In this document: one piece after another, positions 36,033-45,008 of the stretch
Layout of the letters: each line of letters starts with the position of its first letter
How positions within the stretch are numbered: position 1 is the stretch's first letter
Source: an uncultured Alphaproteobacteria bacterium
Lineage (GTDB): Bacteria; Pseudomonadota; Alphaproteobacteria; Caulobacterales; Aquidulcibacteraceae
Length of the DNA: 64,000 bases
Assembly (NCBI GenBank): GCA_902826245.1
Contig: CADEEA010000011.1
Coordinates: forward strand, 1-64,000
Direction of reading: 5' to 3'
Notes under the pieces: model-generated
The model's database searches: none
What the model was told of the DNA's origin: nothing
What the model saw: the letters and a program-made list of their open reading frames with translations, nothing else
Translations under genes and position numbers: made by a program

Positions 36033-36845
36033 TCAGACACGCGCATAGGCGCCAAGCACGCGCACGCTTTCGAGCCCATAGCGCGTCAACGCGCCCACAC
36101 GGGGATCGTCCAAGCCGATGAAACCCTCGATGCGCAGCAGTACTCGCGGTTCGGCGCGCGCCACTTCCTGGCCGTCGAGGCCGCTGTCCTTGAGCGCGCG
36201 CTGCACGCGGTGGTGCGGGTCGAAACCAATCAACAGCGTGACATCGCCACCCGCGGCTTCGGGCGGCGCTACCGCGAATACGCACGCTTCCGGTGTCTCG
36301 TTGGCGGCGCCCAGGAGCGGCAAGCCGGCGATCAGGTTCAAATCGTGAAAGCGGCGCTCGCACAAAGCCGGCCACCATGCCCCTACCCCGGGTGCGGCCG
36401 GCCAGGGCGTCACCGCCACGCATTGGCCGGGTTGTTCGAGAGCCCGCGACAAAGCCGCTTGCGGCTCGCCCACATGCTGAATTCTGGTGCGCGCGCCAAA
36501 ATGACGACGCGCGATATCGAACATACGCGAGAGGTCGCCGCGCCCACCGCCCACCACCACGTCGATGACGCGCTGTCGACGTAGGCTAGCGCCGATCAAG
36601 GCGCGCCACACTTCAACGATGAATTCACGATCCAGCGCCGCCGGCGCCGCGGCAATCAGCTGGCGCAACAGCATCACTTCGCGGCCAGGCCGCATGGGCA
36701 GGCCCGTCTGATCTTTCATGCCCGCCAGCCGGTCGGCAAAGTGCATCCGCTGCGACAAGAGCGACATCAAGGCGGCGTCGATCTTGTCGATTTCAGCGCG
36801 CACCGCCTCGAGCGAGTCGGCCGGCCCGGGAGCGGGATCGTCCAT
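36033..36845 (-). CDS. chorismate mutase (AroQ type) with C-terminal extension
   Basis: A 270-residue protein. The first 95 residues are an AroQ helical chorismate mutase (LEAVRAEIDKIDAALMSLLSQRMHFADRLAGMK, then PGREVMLLRQLI), converting chorismate to prephenate. Residues about 105-270 resemble the PDT/ACT-like extension seen in alphaproteobacterial chorismate mutases; no complete prephenate dehydratase motif was seen. It directly precedes the prephenate dehydrogenase gene, so the pair commits flux to tyrosine. Divergent from metX. Confidence 0.88.
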   Translation of the reverse strand: MDDPAPGPADSLEAVRAEIDKIDAALMSLLSQRMHFADRLAGMKDQTGLPMRPGREVMLLRQLIAAAPAALDREFIVEVWRALIGASLRRQRVIDVVVGGGRGDLSRMFDIARRHFGARTRIQHVGEPQAALSRALEQPGQCVAVTPWPAAPGVGAWWPALCERRFHDLNLIAGLPLLGAANETPEACVFAVAPPEAAGGDVTLLIGFDPHHRVQRALKDSGLDGQEVARAEPRVLLRIEGFIGLDDPRVGALTRYGLESVRVLGAYARV

Positions 36846-36993
36846 GCCCTGAACCATACGAACATTTCACCGAAAGCCAAATCACCGCGCGCAGCAAGCG
36901 CCAGCCGCGATCGACGCGCACCTGAAACGATCGCAAGCTGCAGTGAAAAACCAATGGGTGCGTAAGCCGCGACGCAGTTTATAGCTAACGCCC

Positions 36994-38130
36994 ATGATTC
37001 ACACCGGAGCTGCACGCGTGCAAGCGGCGGGGGGCGTTCGCTCCCTGGCGTTCGATTCCAAGGCCAAACTGCACCTCGCGAACGGAGAAGCGATCGCGCC
37101 CTTAACCATGGCGTTCGAAACCTACGGTTCGCTCAATTCCGAACGCAGCAATGCTGTGCTGGTCTGCCATGGGCTCAACGGCGATCAATTTGTGGCAAGC
37201 CCCAACCCCGTCACCGGCAGGCCGGCGTGGTGGCCGCGCATCGTTGGGCCGGGCAAACCGATCGACACCAACCGCTTCTTCGTGGTGTGCGCCAACGTGC
37301 TCGGCGGCGCTATGGGCACAACAGGTCCCGCCAGCACCGCGCAGGATGGGCAGCCCTACGGCTTGCGCCTCCCCCCGATCGCGATCTCCGACATGGTGCG
37401 CGCCCAATGCATGCTGGTGGAGGCGTTGGAGGTTGAAACCCTCTTCCTCGCCATTGGCGCGGGCTTCGGCGGGATGCAGGCATTGCAATGGGCGAGCGCC
37501 TATCCAAACCGTGTGTTCGCGTGCGTGACAATTGCATCCGCGGCGCGGCAGTCGGCGCACAATATCGCGCTGATGGAACTGGGCCGCCAGGCGATCATGG
37601 CCGATCCAGACTGGCGCCAGGGCGGCTATCTCGCACACGGCGTGCGTCCGCAGAAAGGCGGCGCGGTTGCGCGCATGGCCGCGTGCATCGCCGGGCAGCC
37701 CGCTTCTAGGGTTCGCGCCAGTTTCGACCAGGCGCGCGCGCTGGAGCGATTTACCTTCGCCCCCGATAGTTCCGCCGAGGGCATCGAGCGCATCGACGCC
37801 AATTCTTTCTTGTACGTGTCGCGGGCGATCGATGCGTTCGACCTCGCCGCCGATTTCGGCGGCTCGCTCGCCAACGCGTTCACAAACTCGGCGACCCGCC
37901 ACGGCGTGTTCGCGTTCTCCAGCGATTGGCGCTACCCCCCGCACGACAGCCGCACCATCGTACGAGCGCTGATGGCTGCGGGCGCGGAGGCTTCGTTTGT
38001 CGAGATCAAGACTGAGAGCGGCCACGACGCTTACCTGGGCGAAGAGCCGGCCTTCGAAGCCGCGCTCACCGGGTTTGTCGACTCCGCCGCCGCGGCACGC
38101 GGATTGGCGCTGCAAGGCGGGAAGTCATGA
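36994..38130 (+). CDS. metX: homoserine O-acetyltransferase family protein (MetX), nucleophile serine apparently replaced
   Basis: A 378-residue alpha/beta-hydrolase of the MetX family: FETYGSLNSERSNAVLVCHGLNGDQ, VVCANVLGGAMGTTGPAS, PPIAISDMVRAQ, and SSDWRYPPHDSRTIV plus SGHDAYL, which supply the Asp and His of the triad. The nucleophile elbow, normally GGSMGGMQAL, reads GAGFGGMQAL with Gly157 in the serine position (codon GGC). MetX acylates homoserine for methionine synthesis. Without the serine, this copy should be inactive or work differently. It overlaps metW by ATGA and is divergent from chorismate mutase. No SAM-II riboswitch was recognised upstream. Confidence 0.85.
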   Translation: MIHTGAARVQAAGGVRSLAFDSKAKLHLANGEAIAPLTMAFETYGSLNSERSNAVLVCHGLNGDQFVASPNPVTGRPAWWPRIVGPGKPIDTNRFFVVCANVLGGAMGTTGPASTAQDGQPYGLRLPPIAISDMVRAQCMLVEALEVETLFLAIGAGFGGMQALQWASAYPNRVFACVTIASAARQSAHNIALMELGRQAIMADPDWRQGGYLAHGVRPQKGGAVARMAACIAGQPASRVRASFDQARALERFTFAPDSSAEGIERIDANSFLYVSRAIDAFDLAADFGGSLANAFTNSATRHGVFAFSSDWRYPPHDSRTIVRALMAAGAEASFVEIKTESGHDAYLGEEPAFEAALTGFVDSAAAARGLALQGGKS

Positions 38131-38762
38131 TGGCCCAACTCGCGCTTGTGCATCCAGTTCCCGAGCCGCAATCGGCGCCGCGTGGCGATCACGAAGTGAT
38201 CGCGCTTATGGTGGGTGAAGGCGCCAAGGCGCTTGATGTCGGCTGCGGTGATGGGGCGCTGCTCAGCTTGCTTGCCCGCGAACGGCGCGCGCGCGCCAGC
38301 GGCGTCGAACTCGACCGCGTCAAGGCGCACGCATGCGTGGCGCGCGGCTTGTCGGTGATGCAGGCCGACGCCGAAACGGAACTGGCGGCGTTTCCGGCCG
38401 GCGCGTTCGATACGGTTATCTTCTCCCGCAGCCTGCAGGGCTTCCGCCGGCCCGGCGCGGTTTTGCGCGAAGCGGCGCGGATTGGCTCACAGGTGATCGT
38501 GTCGATCGGCAATTCGGCTCATTGGCGCTCGCGCCTGCACCTGCTGACCAAGGGCGCGATGTCAGAGCCTCCTGGATGGGGCGGCTTCGAACAAGCGCAC
38601 CGTTGGAGCATTCGCGATTTCGCCGCACTTGCAAGAGCGACGGGACTGAAGATCGAGCGCGCCGCGCCGATGTCGCACAGCCGCCCTGGCGCGCCGTTCG
38701 CGAAATCGCTCTGGCGCGCCAATTGGTTTGCGGAGGAAGCCGTGTTTCTGCTGACCGCCTAA
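38127..38762 (+). CDS. metW: methionine biosynthesis protein MetW
   Basis: A 211-residue class I methyltransferase-fold protein. ALDVGCGDGALLSLLARE is the SAM-binding loop, followed by the MetW markers RGLSVMQADAETELAAFPAGAFDTVIFSRSLQ and VIVSIGNSAHWRSRLHLLTKGAMSEPP. MetW associates with and activates MetX in several bacteria. The usual WYDTPNIH segment reads GGFEQAHRWSIRDF, a notable divergence that parallels the odd MetX. The start overlaps the metX stop (ATGA). Confidence 0.9.
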   Translation: MMAQLALVHPVPEPQSAPRGDHEVIALMVGEGAKALDVGCGDGALLSLLARERRARASGVELDRVKAHACVARGLSVMQADAETELAAFPAGAFDTVIFSRSLQGFRRPGAVLREAARIGSQVIVSIGNSAHWRSRLHLLTKGAMSEPPGWGGFEQAHRWSIRDFAALARATGLKIERAAPMSHSRPGAPFAKSLWRANWFAEEAVFLLTA

Positions 38763-38788
38763 CCAATCCGCGCGCTGTACGCATCTGG

Positions 38789-39403
38789 TCAAACGTCAGC
38801 GAGGGCGAACGCGATGCGTCCCATCAGCCCGCGCGGCTTGAGGCGCCCTTCGGTGGCGAACAAGCAAATGCATTCTTCGCCGGGCTGCACCACGGGCAAA
38901 TGCTCGAGATCAGGTTCCGCGGCGGCGAAATCACCCACCTGAAATAGCCCCACCTCGTCGCGATAAGCGCCCTTGAGCACAGTGCAGAACTCCACACCGG
39001 AATGGCCGTGCCGCGCCGTCGGCATGCCCGGCTTCACCGACAGCACATAAACACGATTGTCGCGCGCGTGCGGGGTGTCCACCGCGGCTACCCACACACC
39101 CGGCGCCACCCAGCGGCGCGACCGCAGCGGCAAGCGATCAAGCAACGGACGATTATCGGCGGCGGCAGGCGCTGTTACCTCGCCCAAGCGCGCCATCACC
39201 TGCTGCAGCGCGCCGGCGCTGAGTTCTGCTTCGGGGAGATCGATCATCGACGCGCCGGAGGCCGCTTCAAAGATGCGCACCTTTGCGCGGCATTGAGCGC
39301 AGGCGCCCACGTGCACGCCTACGACCAGGCCAAACCCCGGCTCGAGCGCTCCGGCGGCGTATGACGCCAACACTTCGTCGGACGGATGATGACGCGGGGT
39401 CAT
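38789..39403 (-). CDS. chrR: ChrR-type zinc anti-sigma factor with cupin domain
   Basis: A 204-residue protein. The N-terminal anti-sigma domain has HHPSDEVLASYAAGALEPG and the zinc ligands in HVGACAQC (His31, Cys35, Cys38). The C-terminal half is a cupin with metal ligands in RHGHSGVEFCTVLKGAY and HLP. In Rhodobacter sphaeroides ChrR holds RpoE inactive and releases it on singlet oxygen. The start overlaps the sigma factor stop (ATGA at 39400-39403), so the pair is made together. Confidence 0.93.
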   Translation of the reverse strand: MTPRHHPSDEVLASYAAGALEPGFGLVVGVHVGACAQCRAKVRIFEAASGASMIDLPEAELSAGALQQVMARLGEVTAPAAADNRPLLDRLPLRSRRWVAPGVWVAAVDTPHARDNRVYVLSVKPGMPTARHGHSGVEFCTVLKGAYRDEVGLFQVGDFAAAEPDLEHLPVVQPGEECICLFATEGRLKPRGLMGRIAFALADV

Positions 39404-39960
39404 CGGTACTGCTCCCATTGGATTTTAAGCTTCGCGAGCGCCAAACGCATGCGTGATTTCACTGTCCCGAGCGGTAGCGAAAGGCGTTCGGCAATTTCTG
39501 AGTGCGGATGATCCTCAAAAAAAGCGAGCCGCACCACTCGGCGCTGGTCCTCCGGCAGGGTTTCCAGCGCCGCGGCGATGCGCGCTTCTTCTTGGTCACG
39601 CGCCACCGCATCGTCGGGCGCCTCCTCGCGGCTCGCCTCGGAAACGTCTGCCATTTCACGGTAGGCGAGTTGCACCTTTTCGCGGCGAAGCCCATCGATC
39701 CAGGCGTTGCGGGCGATCACATAAACCCAAGTCGATGCTTTCGCCTTCTTGGGATCGAACGTGGCCGCCCGGCGCCAGAGGGTTACCATCGCGTCCTGCG
39801 CCAAATCCTCCGCCACCGCGCCAGGCGCGCCTAGTCGCAACAAATACGACTTTACCTTGGGCGCAAACCTGGCGAACAGCGTGGCGAATGCCTCGCGATC
39901 GCCGGCTGCGGTGCGAACCAACAATTCATCGTCGTCGGTCGTTTCGGCGCGGCTGTTCAC
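39400..39960 (-). CDS. rpoE: ECF sigma factor of the RpoE/ChrR (ECF11) group
   Basis: A 186-residue ECF sigma factor. Region 2 is AEDLAQDAMVTLWRRAATFDPKKAKASTWVYVIARNAWIDGLRR; region 4 is LPEDQRRVVRLAFFEDHPHSEIAERLSLPLGTVKSRMRLAL. The proposed start is GTG at 39960 because GGGAGG lies just before it; the ATG at 40029 lacks a ribosome site and adds non-conserved residues. It directs a singlet-oxygen or photo-oxidative response in related bacteria. A matching candidate promoter is upstream. Confidence 0.92.
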   Translation of the reverse strand: MNSRAETTDDDELLVRTAAGDREAFATLFARFAPKVKSYLLRLGAPGAVAEDLAQDAMVTLWRRAATFDPKKAKASTWVYVIARNAWIDGLRREKVQLAYREMADVSEASREEAPDDAVARDQEEARIAAALETLPEDQRRVVRLAFFEDHPHSEIAERLSLPLGTVKSRMRLALAKLKIQWEQYR

Positions 39961-40034
39961 GAAGGCCGCCCTCCCGCGGCGCCCGTGCGCCCAAAACCCG
40001 GCCTCTTGAGGATAGGCAAGCGCGCGCATCTGGC

Positions 40035-40064
40035 AAGATACGCGTACGGTGCACCCGCGGATCA
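40035..40064 (-). promoter_or_regulatory. candidate autoregulated RpoE-type promoter
   Basis: Read on the minus strand, TGATCC (-35-like, 40059-40064) is followed after 16 bases by CGTATC (-10-like, 40037-40042), about 75 bases before the GTG start of rpoE. TGATC is the -35 element recorded for the RpoE-ChrR group, which normally activates its own operon. The spacing fits; the call is an inference. Confidence 0.5.
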
Positions 40065-40103
40065 GTGGTTCGGGGCCGGCCCGCTGACCGTCGCCAACCC
40101 GAT

Positions 40104-41300
40104 TCAGAGATATGAAAGCCACCAGTCGCGCCGACGGCGTTTCAGCGCCGCCCAAAAAGCGCAGAGTGGATACAGCAAAGCCAACACCACAACCCAAGCG
40201 GCATAGGTCCATGGCAGCGAAAAGCCGAGCCGTTCAACGCCCGGGGCGCCGGTGAAATTATTGACGAAAAAATTGAACAAGAGGCTCGGATCGCGCCCCG
40301 TCGCGGCATTAGCGACCATGGCCAACGCGTGCACCAGATAGATGTGGAGCACATAGAAGAAGAACGGGACCGCGCCAAAAATTCCAAGAAAGCGCGCGAA
40401 GGGGCCTCGCAAGCGCGCCAGCAGCGGCCAAAGCACAAACACGACGCCCAGCGTGACCAGGACAAAGTGCAGCGAGGGCGGGTATTTGGCGACGTTCAGG
40501 AACGACATGGCGCTGTCGCCCCAGGCCGCATAGGCGCGCCATGGATTGGGGTCGCCGTATTGGTTGAGAAAGCGCAGCACCACGAAACCGGCCAACATCG
40601 CCGCGCCGAGCGCCAGCAACGTACGCTCGCGTTGCGCCGGCGGACGCAAGAATACGCCGCCCAGGCCGTAGCCCACGGCCATGATCCCGATCCAGGGCAG
40701 CACCGGGTAAGCGACAAATCCGATCGGTGCGCCGCCGAAGAAAACCGGCCCGCCCTCATGCAGGAGCGTCCACAACAACGCCGCGCCGCCTAGATTCTCA
40801 GGCGTGATCGGGTCGAGCAGATTGTGTCCCGCGACAATCGCTCCGCCCACCGCCAACACCAGCGGCGCCGGCAGCCAGATCAAGCCCGCGAGCGCAATCA
40901 TGCTCAGCCCGATCGCCCAGATCACCTGCAGGAAGATCATCGGCGGAATCCAGAACGCCCAGCCAACGCTAATCAGCGTGAGTTCAAGCGCGATCAGCCA
41001 CAGGCCCCGCGTCAGAAGAAATATCGCTAGGTTTGGCGTCGCCTTGCCGTTGGCGCGTTGCAGAAAGGCCGACACCCCAGCCAGAAACACGAAGGTCGGC
41101 GCGCACAGATGCGTGATCCAGCGCGTTGCGTACAGGAGCGGCGTGGTCTGCTCGGGATTGAGCGGATCGATCGAGAACGCACCCATGTGGAAAAAATCGC
41201 GAACATGGTCGAGCGCCATCAGCACAACGACCAGGCCGCGCAGGATGTCGATCTCGGCGATGCGCACCCGAGCGGCGGATGATGAGCCGGTGTCGGTCAT
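40104..41300 (-). CDS. DUF1624 / heparan-alpha-glucosaminide N-acetyltransferase-like membrane protein
   Basis: A 398-residue protein with about ten transmembrane helices. The opening RIAEIDILRGLVVVLMALDHVRDFFH, with a conserved His, and the THLCAPTFVFLAGVSAFLQ segment mark the HGSNAT-like catalytic family related to YeiB and OpgC acyltransferases. It may acetylate envelope sugars using cytosolic acetyl-CoA. It lies next to the rpoE promoter on the same strand but 143 bases upstream, so it is probably separate. Confidence 0.87.
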   Translation of the reverse strand: MTDTGSSSAARVRIAEIDILRGLVVVLMALDHVRDFFHMGAFSIDPLNPEQTTPLLYATRWITHLCAPTFVFLAGVSAFLQRANGKATPNLAIFLLTRGLWLIALELTLISVGWAFWIPPMIFLQVIWAIGLSMIALAGLIWLPAPLVLAVGGAIVAGHNLLDPITPENLGGAALLWTLLHEGGPVFFGGAPIGFVAYPVLPWIGIMAVGYGLGGVFLRPPAQRERTLLALGAAMLAGFVVLRFLNQYGDPNPWRAYAAWGDSAMSFLNVAKYPPSLHFVLVTLGVVFVLWPLLARLRGPFARFLGIFGAVPFFFYVLHIYLVHALAMVANAATGRDPSLLFNFFVNNFTGAPGVERLGFSLPWTYAAWVVVLALLYPLCAFWAALKRRRRDWWLSYL

Positions 41301-41391
41301 AAGCGCCTGTCTACCTTCGGCGTCGCTTCATCGCCAATCTCCGGAATGCCGCTTCGCGACACCCGGGATTGGCGATGAACGCGTCTGACAC

Positions 41392-43227
41392 TTACTGCGC
41401 AGGCCCCGACACCGTCGCCACCCATTGCTGCACCAAGCTCTCGGTGACCGAAAGCGGCGTTGAGCCGTTGGTGAGCACGACGTCATGGAAGCCCTTGAGG
41501 TCGAAATTCGAGCCAAGCGCCGTACGCGCAGCGTCACGCATGCGATTGATGGCCTGGCGGCCGACCATGTAGCCGCAGGCCTGCCCCGGCCACACGCAAT
41601 AGCGTTCGATCTCGGTGACGATATTGCTTTCCTGGTCGCCGGTGGCGGCGACCATAGAGGCGATCGCCTGCTCGCGCGTCCAGCGCTTGTGGTGGATGCC
41701 AGTGTCGACCACCAGACGCGACGCCCGGAACGCGGCTGATTGCAGATAGCCAAGCCGGCCGAGCGGATCGTTCGCGTACATGCCCATTTCATCGGCGAGC
41801 TGTTCGGCGTAGAGGCCCCACCCTTCAGCGTAAGCGTTGAAGCCCAGCAGCGCGCTGCGGATGAACGGCAGCTCGCCGGCTTCCTGCTGGATCGAGATCT
41901 GCCAGTGATGGCCAGGAATGCCTTCATGGTAGGTGAGCGTCGGCAACGTGAACTTCGGATATTCCTTCGCCGGATCGCGCAGGTTGATGTAATAGGCGCC
42001 CGGGCGCGAGCCATCGAGCGCTGCGCTTTGGTAATAGCCGCCGGGCGCGCCAGCTTCGGTGTATTCCGGGATACGCTTGATATCGAGGCTCGCGCGGGCG
42101 AGCGTGCCGCACACTTCCGGCATGCGCGCCTTGATCGCCTCGACCTGCGCGTTGAGATCGGCGAGCAGACGCGCGCGCCCGGCCTCTGTGCTCGGATAAA
42201 TCTGGTCGGGACGACGCGACACCGCCTGTACGCGTTGTGCAATGGTGCCGCGGGTCAGGCCTTGCGCTCTGAGGATGGCGTCCATCTCGCCATTGATGGA
42301 ATTCACCAGATCGACCCCCATCTGGTGGATTTCTTCAGGCGTCATGTTGGTGGTGGTTTGGTTGCGCAGCGATGCGGCGTACATGTCCGCGCCCTGCGGC
42401 AATTTCCAGATGCCCGCATCATGGGTCGCTTGCGGGCGCAGCGCCGTGAGCGCGGCGATCTGGCGCTGATAGGCCGGCAGCACTTCGCCCGTCAGAATGG
42501 CCTGCGCGCGTTGCGCGAGCGCGGTTTTGTCCGCATCCGCGATCTCGGCGACGCCGGACAGCTTCTGCACCAGCGACGCCACCAGCACATTTTCCCCCGG
42601 CGCAATGGCGGCAAAGCCCGACATTTGCCGCAGCGCGCCGTCGATGGCGAAATCGGGAGCGATGACGCCCGCGGCGACATCCTCGGCCAGGCGCGTGGTT
42701 TCCTGGTCGAGCACGCGCGCATAGGCGGAGAGGCGCGTGAGGTACGCGTCCGCTAGTTCACGATTGGTGACCTGGTGCTGACTGGCCAGGAAATCTGGGA
42801 TGCCTGTATAGGCGCCGGTCAATTGCGTGAGAATGTAGGGCGCGCCGGCGCCGCCGCCGACTTCAAACGCGGACGTGGCCAGATTATTTTCTGTCGCGGT
42901 GAACACCACATCATAGGTCACGCCATCTTGGCCGCTCAGATCTTCGCGCTTGAGGCCGCGCAATTCGCTCAGGACACGCTCGCCGATCGCCTTCTGACGG
43001 CGGAGACCTTCTTTGGATGCGTCGCTCAAACGGTCCATGTAGCGACCGCCCGCTTGCGCCTCCGGGAGCGCCAAGCTGGTGCACGCCTCCGGCGCCTCGC
43101 GCAGGATGTCGATGCAGGCCTGGTCCAGGATGGTCTTGAGTTGACTGCCCGGCGTCGCGCGCGAGCATGCCGCCAGAACCACGCCAGCCACGGAGGCGCT
43201 CAGGAGCGTGCGACGAGAAAGTGCCAT
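41392..43227 (-). CDS. DUF885 family lipoprotein, putative metallo-peptidase
   Basis: A 611-residue protein. The N-terminus combines a twin-arginine-like SRRTLLSASVAG with a lipobox VLAAC (Cys21). The C-terminal half has the DUF885 signature LTYHEGIPGHHWQ, a zinc-like His-Glu-His cluster, then FNAYAEGWGLYAEQLADEMGMY and PGQACGYMVGR. DUF885 proteins are thought to be envelope peptidases; substrates are unknown. AAGGGAA lies upstream of the ATG. Confidence 0.9.
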   Translation of the reverse strand: MALSRRTLLSASVAGVVLAACSRATPGSQLKTILDQACIDILREAPEACTSLALPEAQAGGRYMDRLSDASKEGLRRQKAIGERVLSELRGLKREDLSGQDGVTYDVVFTATENNLATSAFEVGGGAGAPYILTQLTGAYTGIPDFLASQHQVTNRELADAYLTRLSAYARVLDQETTRLAEDVAAGVIAPDFAIDGALRQMSGFAAIAPGENVLVASLVQKLSGVAEIADADKTALAQRAQAILTGEVLPAYQRQIAALTALRPQATHDAGIWKLPQGADMYAASLRNQTTTNMTPEEIHQMGVDLVNSINGEMDAILRAQGLTRGTIAQRVQAVSRRPDQIYPSTEAGRARLLADLNAQVEAIKARMPEVCGTLARASLDIKRIPEYTEAGAPGGYYQSAALDGSRPGAYYINLRDPAKEYPKFTLPTLTYHEGIPGHHWQISIQQEAGELPFIRSALLGFNAYAEGWGLYAEQLADEMGMYANDPLGRLGYLQSAAFRASRLVVDTGIHHKRWTREQAIASMVAATGDQESNIVTEIERYCVWPGQACGYMVGRQAINRMRDAARTALGSNFDLKGFHDVVLTNGSTPLSVTESLVQQWVATVSGPAQ

Positions 43228-43334
43228 AGGTGATATTCCCTTGTAACCGACGGTTGTCTGAAGGGCGCCACCTTAGCTCAAGACCAGCGCACCGCACGAG
43301 GGCTTGCGACGAACGGCGCTGCTGAAAAGCTGAA

Positions 43335-44078
43335 CTAATGCTCGCCGCCAGGAGCGCTTTCACGGCGCTCCGGGGCCTTGGCCAGCAGGACGCGACGCTC
43401 GGAGCGCGCAGTCGTGGCGTAAAGGCGTTTCACAGCCTCCATCAGCAGCAGCCCCCCATGCGCCGGCCAAATCAGCTCGCCCACCCGCTCAAACGCTTCG
43501 CTCGCCCGCACCAACAGAGGTCGATGCGAGGGCGGCGCGTAGAGCGCACGCGCCGAGGCGACCGGCTCGAACATCGCGTCCGCCAGCAAGGCGGAAAGCT
43601 GCGAGCGCGAGTAAGGCCGACCGTGCCCGAAGGGCGACACGTCCGATTGCGCCCATAAGCTCCAGCGGTTGGCGGCGATTACCACGAGGCGTCCCTCAGG
43701 CGCCATGACCCGCCAGATTTCGCGCAGCATCGCGTGCACGGCGCTCGATTCCTCCAGCGCGTGCACGATCAGGACCCGGTCGAACACAGAATCCATGAAC
43801 GGCAGGCGGGTTTCGTCGGCCAGCGCGGTCATGCAGGGTGCGCCCGCCGGCCAGGGTTCGGCCCCCTGCTCGCCCGGCATCAACATCGCCGCGCGACGCG
43901 CCGACCCGCGATAGCCCTCCAAGTACGGCGACGCATAGCCCAGTCCCAACAGGTCAAGGCCGTTCACGTTGGGCCACAACGCCTTCAGCCGCCGCAACGC
44001 CGCACGGCGGGCTGCATCGCCTAAGGGCGAAGCGTAGAAGCGCTGTAAGGCGAGGACATCGACGCGCATGGGTTTCAT
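43335..44078 (-). CDS. SAM-dependent methyltransferase family protein
   Basis: A 247-residue protein with a class I methyltransferase fold. The usual first motif is divergent (LDLLGLGYASPYL), with later motifs DETRLPFMDSVFDRVLIVHALEESSAVHAMLREIWRVMAPEGRLVVIAANRWSLWA. The target is unknown. This gene is commonly found head to head with gloB in alphaproteobacteria, as here, 15 bases apart, so the pair shares a promoter region. Confidence 0.88.
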   Translation of the reverse strand: MKPMRVDVLALQRFYASPLGDAARRAALRRLKALWPNVNGLDLLGLGYASPYLEGYRGSARRAAMLMPGEQGAEPWPAGAPCMTALADETRLPFMDSVFDRVLIVHALEESSAVHAMLREIWRVMAPEGRLVVIAANRWSLWAQSDVSPFGHGRPYSRSQLSALLADAMFEPVASARALYAPPSHRPLLVRASEAFERVGELIWPAHGGLLLMEAVKRLYATTARSERRVLLAKAPERRESAPGGEH

Positions 44079-44093
44079 GCGCTAAGCTAAGGA

Positions 44094-44858
44094 ATGCTGC
44101 AAATCCATCAATTCCCCTGCCTTGAAGATAATTACGGCTTCCTCATCCACGACGACGAAAGCGGCGCGACCGCCACCATCGATACCCCCGATTCCGCCGA
44201 AATTCTGCGTCAGGCCGCGGCCAAGGGGTGGGCGATCACCGACGTGTGGAACACCCACTGGCACCCCGACCATGCCGGCGGCAACGCCGAGATCGCCGCC
44301 AAAACCGGCGCGCGGGTCACCGGCCCCGGCGAGGTCGAGCGCATCGGCAAGGCGCCTGACCGGGTGGTCGATGAAGGCGACATTGTCGCGCTAGGCGGCG
44401 TCAAGGCGCGCGTGCTCAATGTCGGCGGCCACACGTTGGGGCACATCGCCTATGTGTTTGACGACCCGAAGGTCGCCTTCGTCGGCGACGCGCTGTTCTC
44501 AATGGGCTGCGGACGCTTGTTCGAAGGCACGCCGCAACAGATGTGGACAAGCCTTTCGAAACTCGCCGCCCTGCCGGATGCGGCGACGCTTTATTGCGCG
44601 CACGAATACACCGGTTCTAACGCCCGCTTCGCCATCAGCATCGATCCTGATAATGCGGCGCTCCAAGCGCGCGTCGCCGAAGTGGCGGCGTTGCGCGCGC
44701 AAGGCAAACCAACCGTGCCGATGAACCTCCGGCTGGAAAAAGACACTAACCCGTTCCTCCGCGCGCCGCTGCTGAAAGCCGCGCTCGGCATGGAAAGCGC
44801 GCAGGACTGGGAAGCCTTCGGCGAAGTGCGGCGAAGGAAGGATGTGTTCAAGGGCTGA
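44094..44858 (+). CDS. gloB: hydroxyacylglutathione hydrolase (glyoxalase II)
   Basis: A 254-residue metallo-beta-lactamase-fold enzyme. NTHWHPDHAGGN provides the binuclear metal site, GGHTLGHIAYVF and FVGDALFSMGCGRLFEGTPQQMW follow, and YCAHEYTGSNARFA gives the third metal histidine. It hydrolyses S-lactoylglutathione to lactate and glutathione, completing methylglyoxal detoxification. Typical length. Confidence 0.95.
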   Translation: MLQIHQFPCLEDNYGFLIHDDESGATATIDTPDSAEILRQAAAKGWAITDVWNTHWHPDHAGGNAEIAAKTGARVTGPGEVERIGKAPDRVVDEGDIVALGGVKARVLNVGGHTLGHIAYVFDDPKVAFVGDALFSMGCGRLFEGTPQQMWTSLSKLAALPDAATLYCAHEYTGSNARFAISIDPDNAALQARVAEVAALRAQGKPTVPMNLRLEKDTNPFLRAPLLKAALGMESAQDWEAFGEVRRRKDVFKG

Positions 44859-44875
44859 GATTTCAGCGGCAGCGG

Positions 44876-44897
44876 CCGCTCGTAACCCGACGAGCGG
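44876..44897. terminator. hairpin behind gloB (weak terminator)
   Basis: CCGCTCGT / ACGAGCGG forms an 8-base-pair stem with a 6-base loop 17 bases after the gloB stop. There is no T-run, so intrinsic termination would be weak. Confidence 0.3.
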
Positions 44898-45008
44898 GCG
44901 GCTAATGATGGCCTAATCCGGCCACTGGCTGCCTCCGCCCTGACAGAGTGACCATGCGTGCCACACACGGCTATGTTGGCGCGGGACAACTACCTGATGG
45001 AGGCATTC

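Noticed and set aside
36858-36993. Possible SAM-II riboswitch before metX
   Set aside because: This is the expected place in alphaproteobacteria, but the conserved SAM-II elements were not found on either strand; only a GATTTGGC-like segment occurs on the wrong strand.
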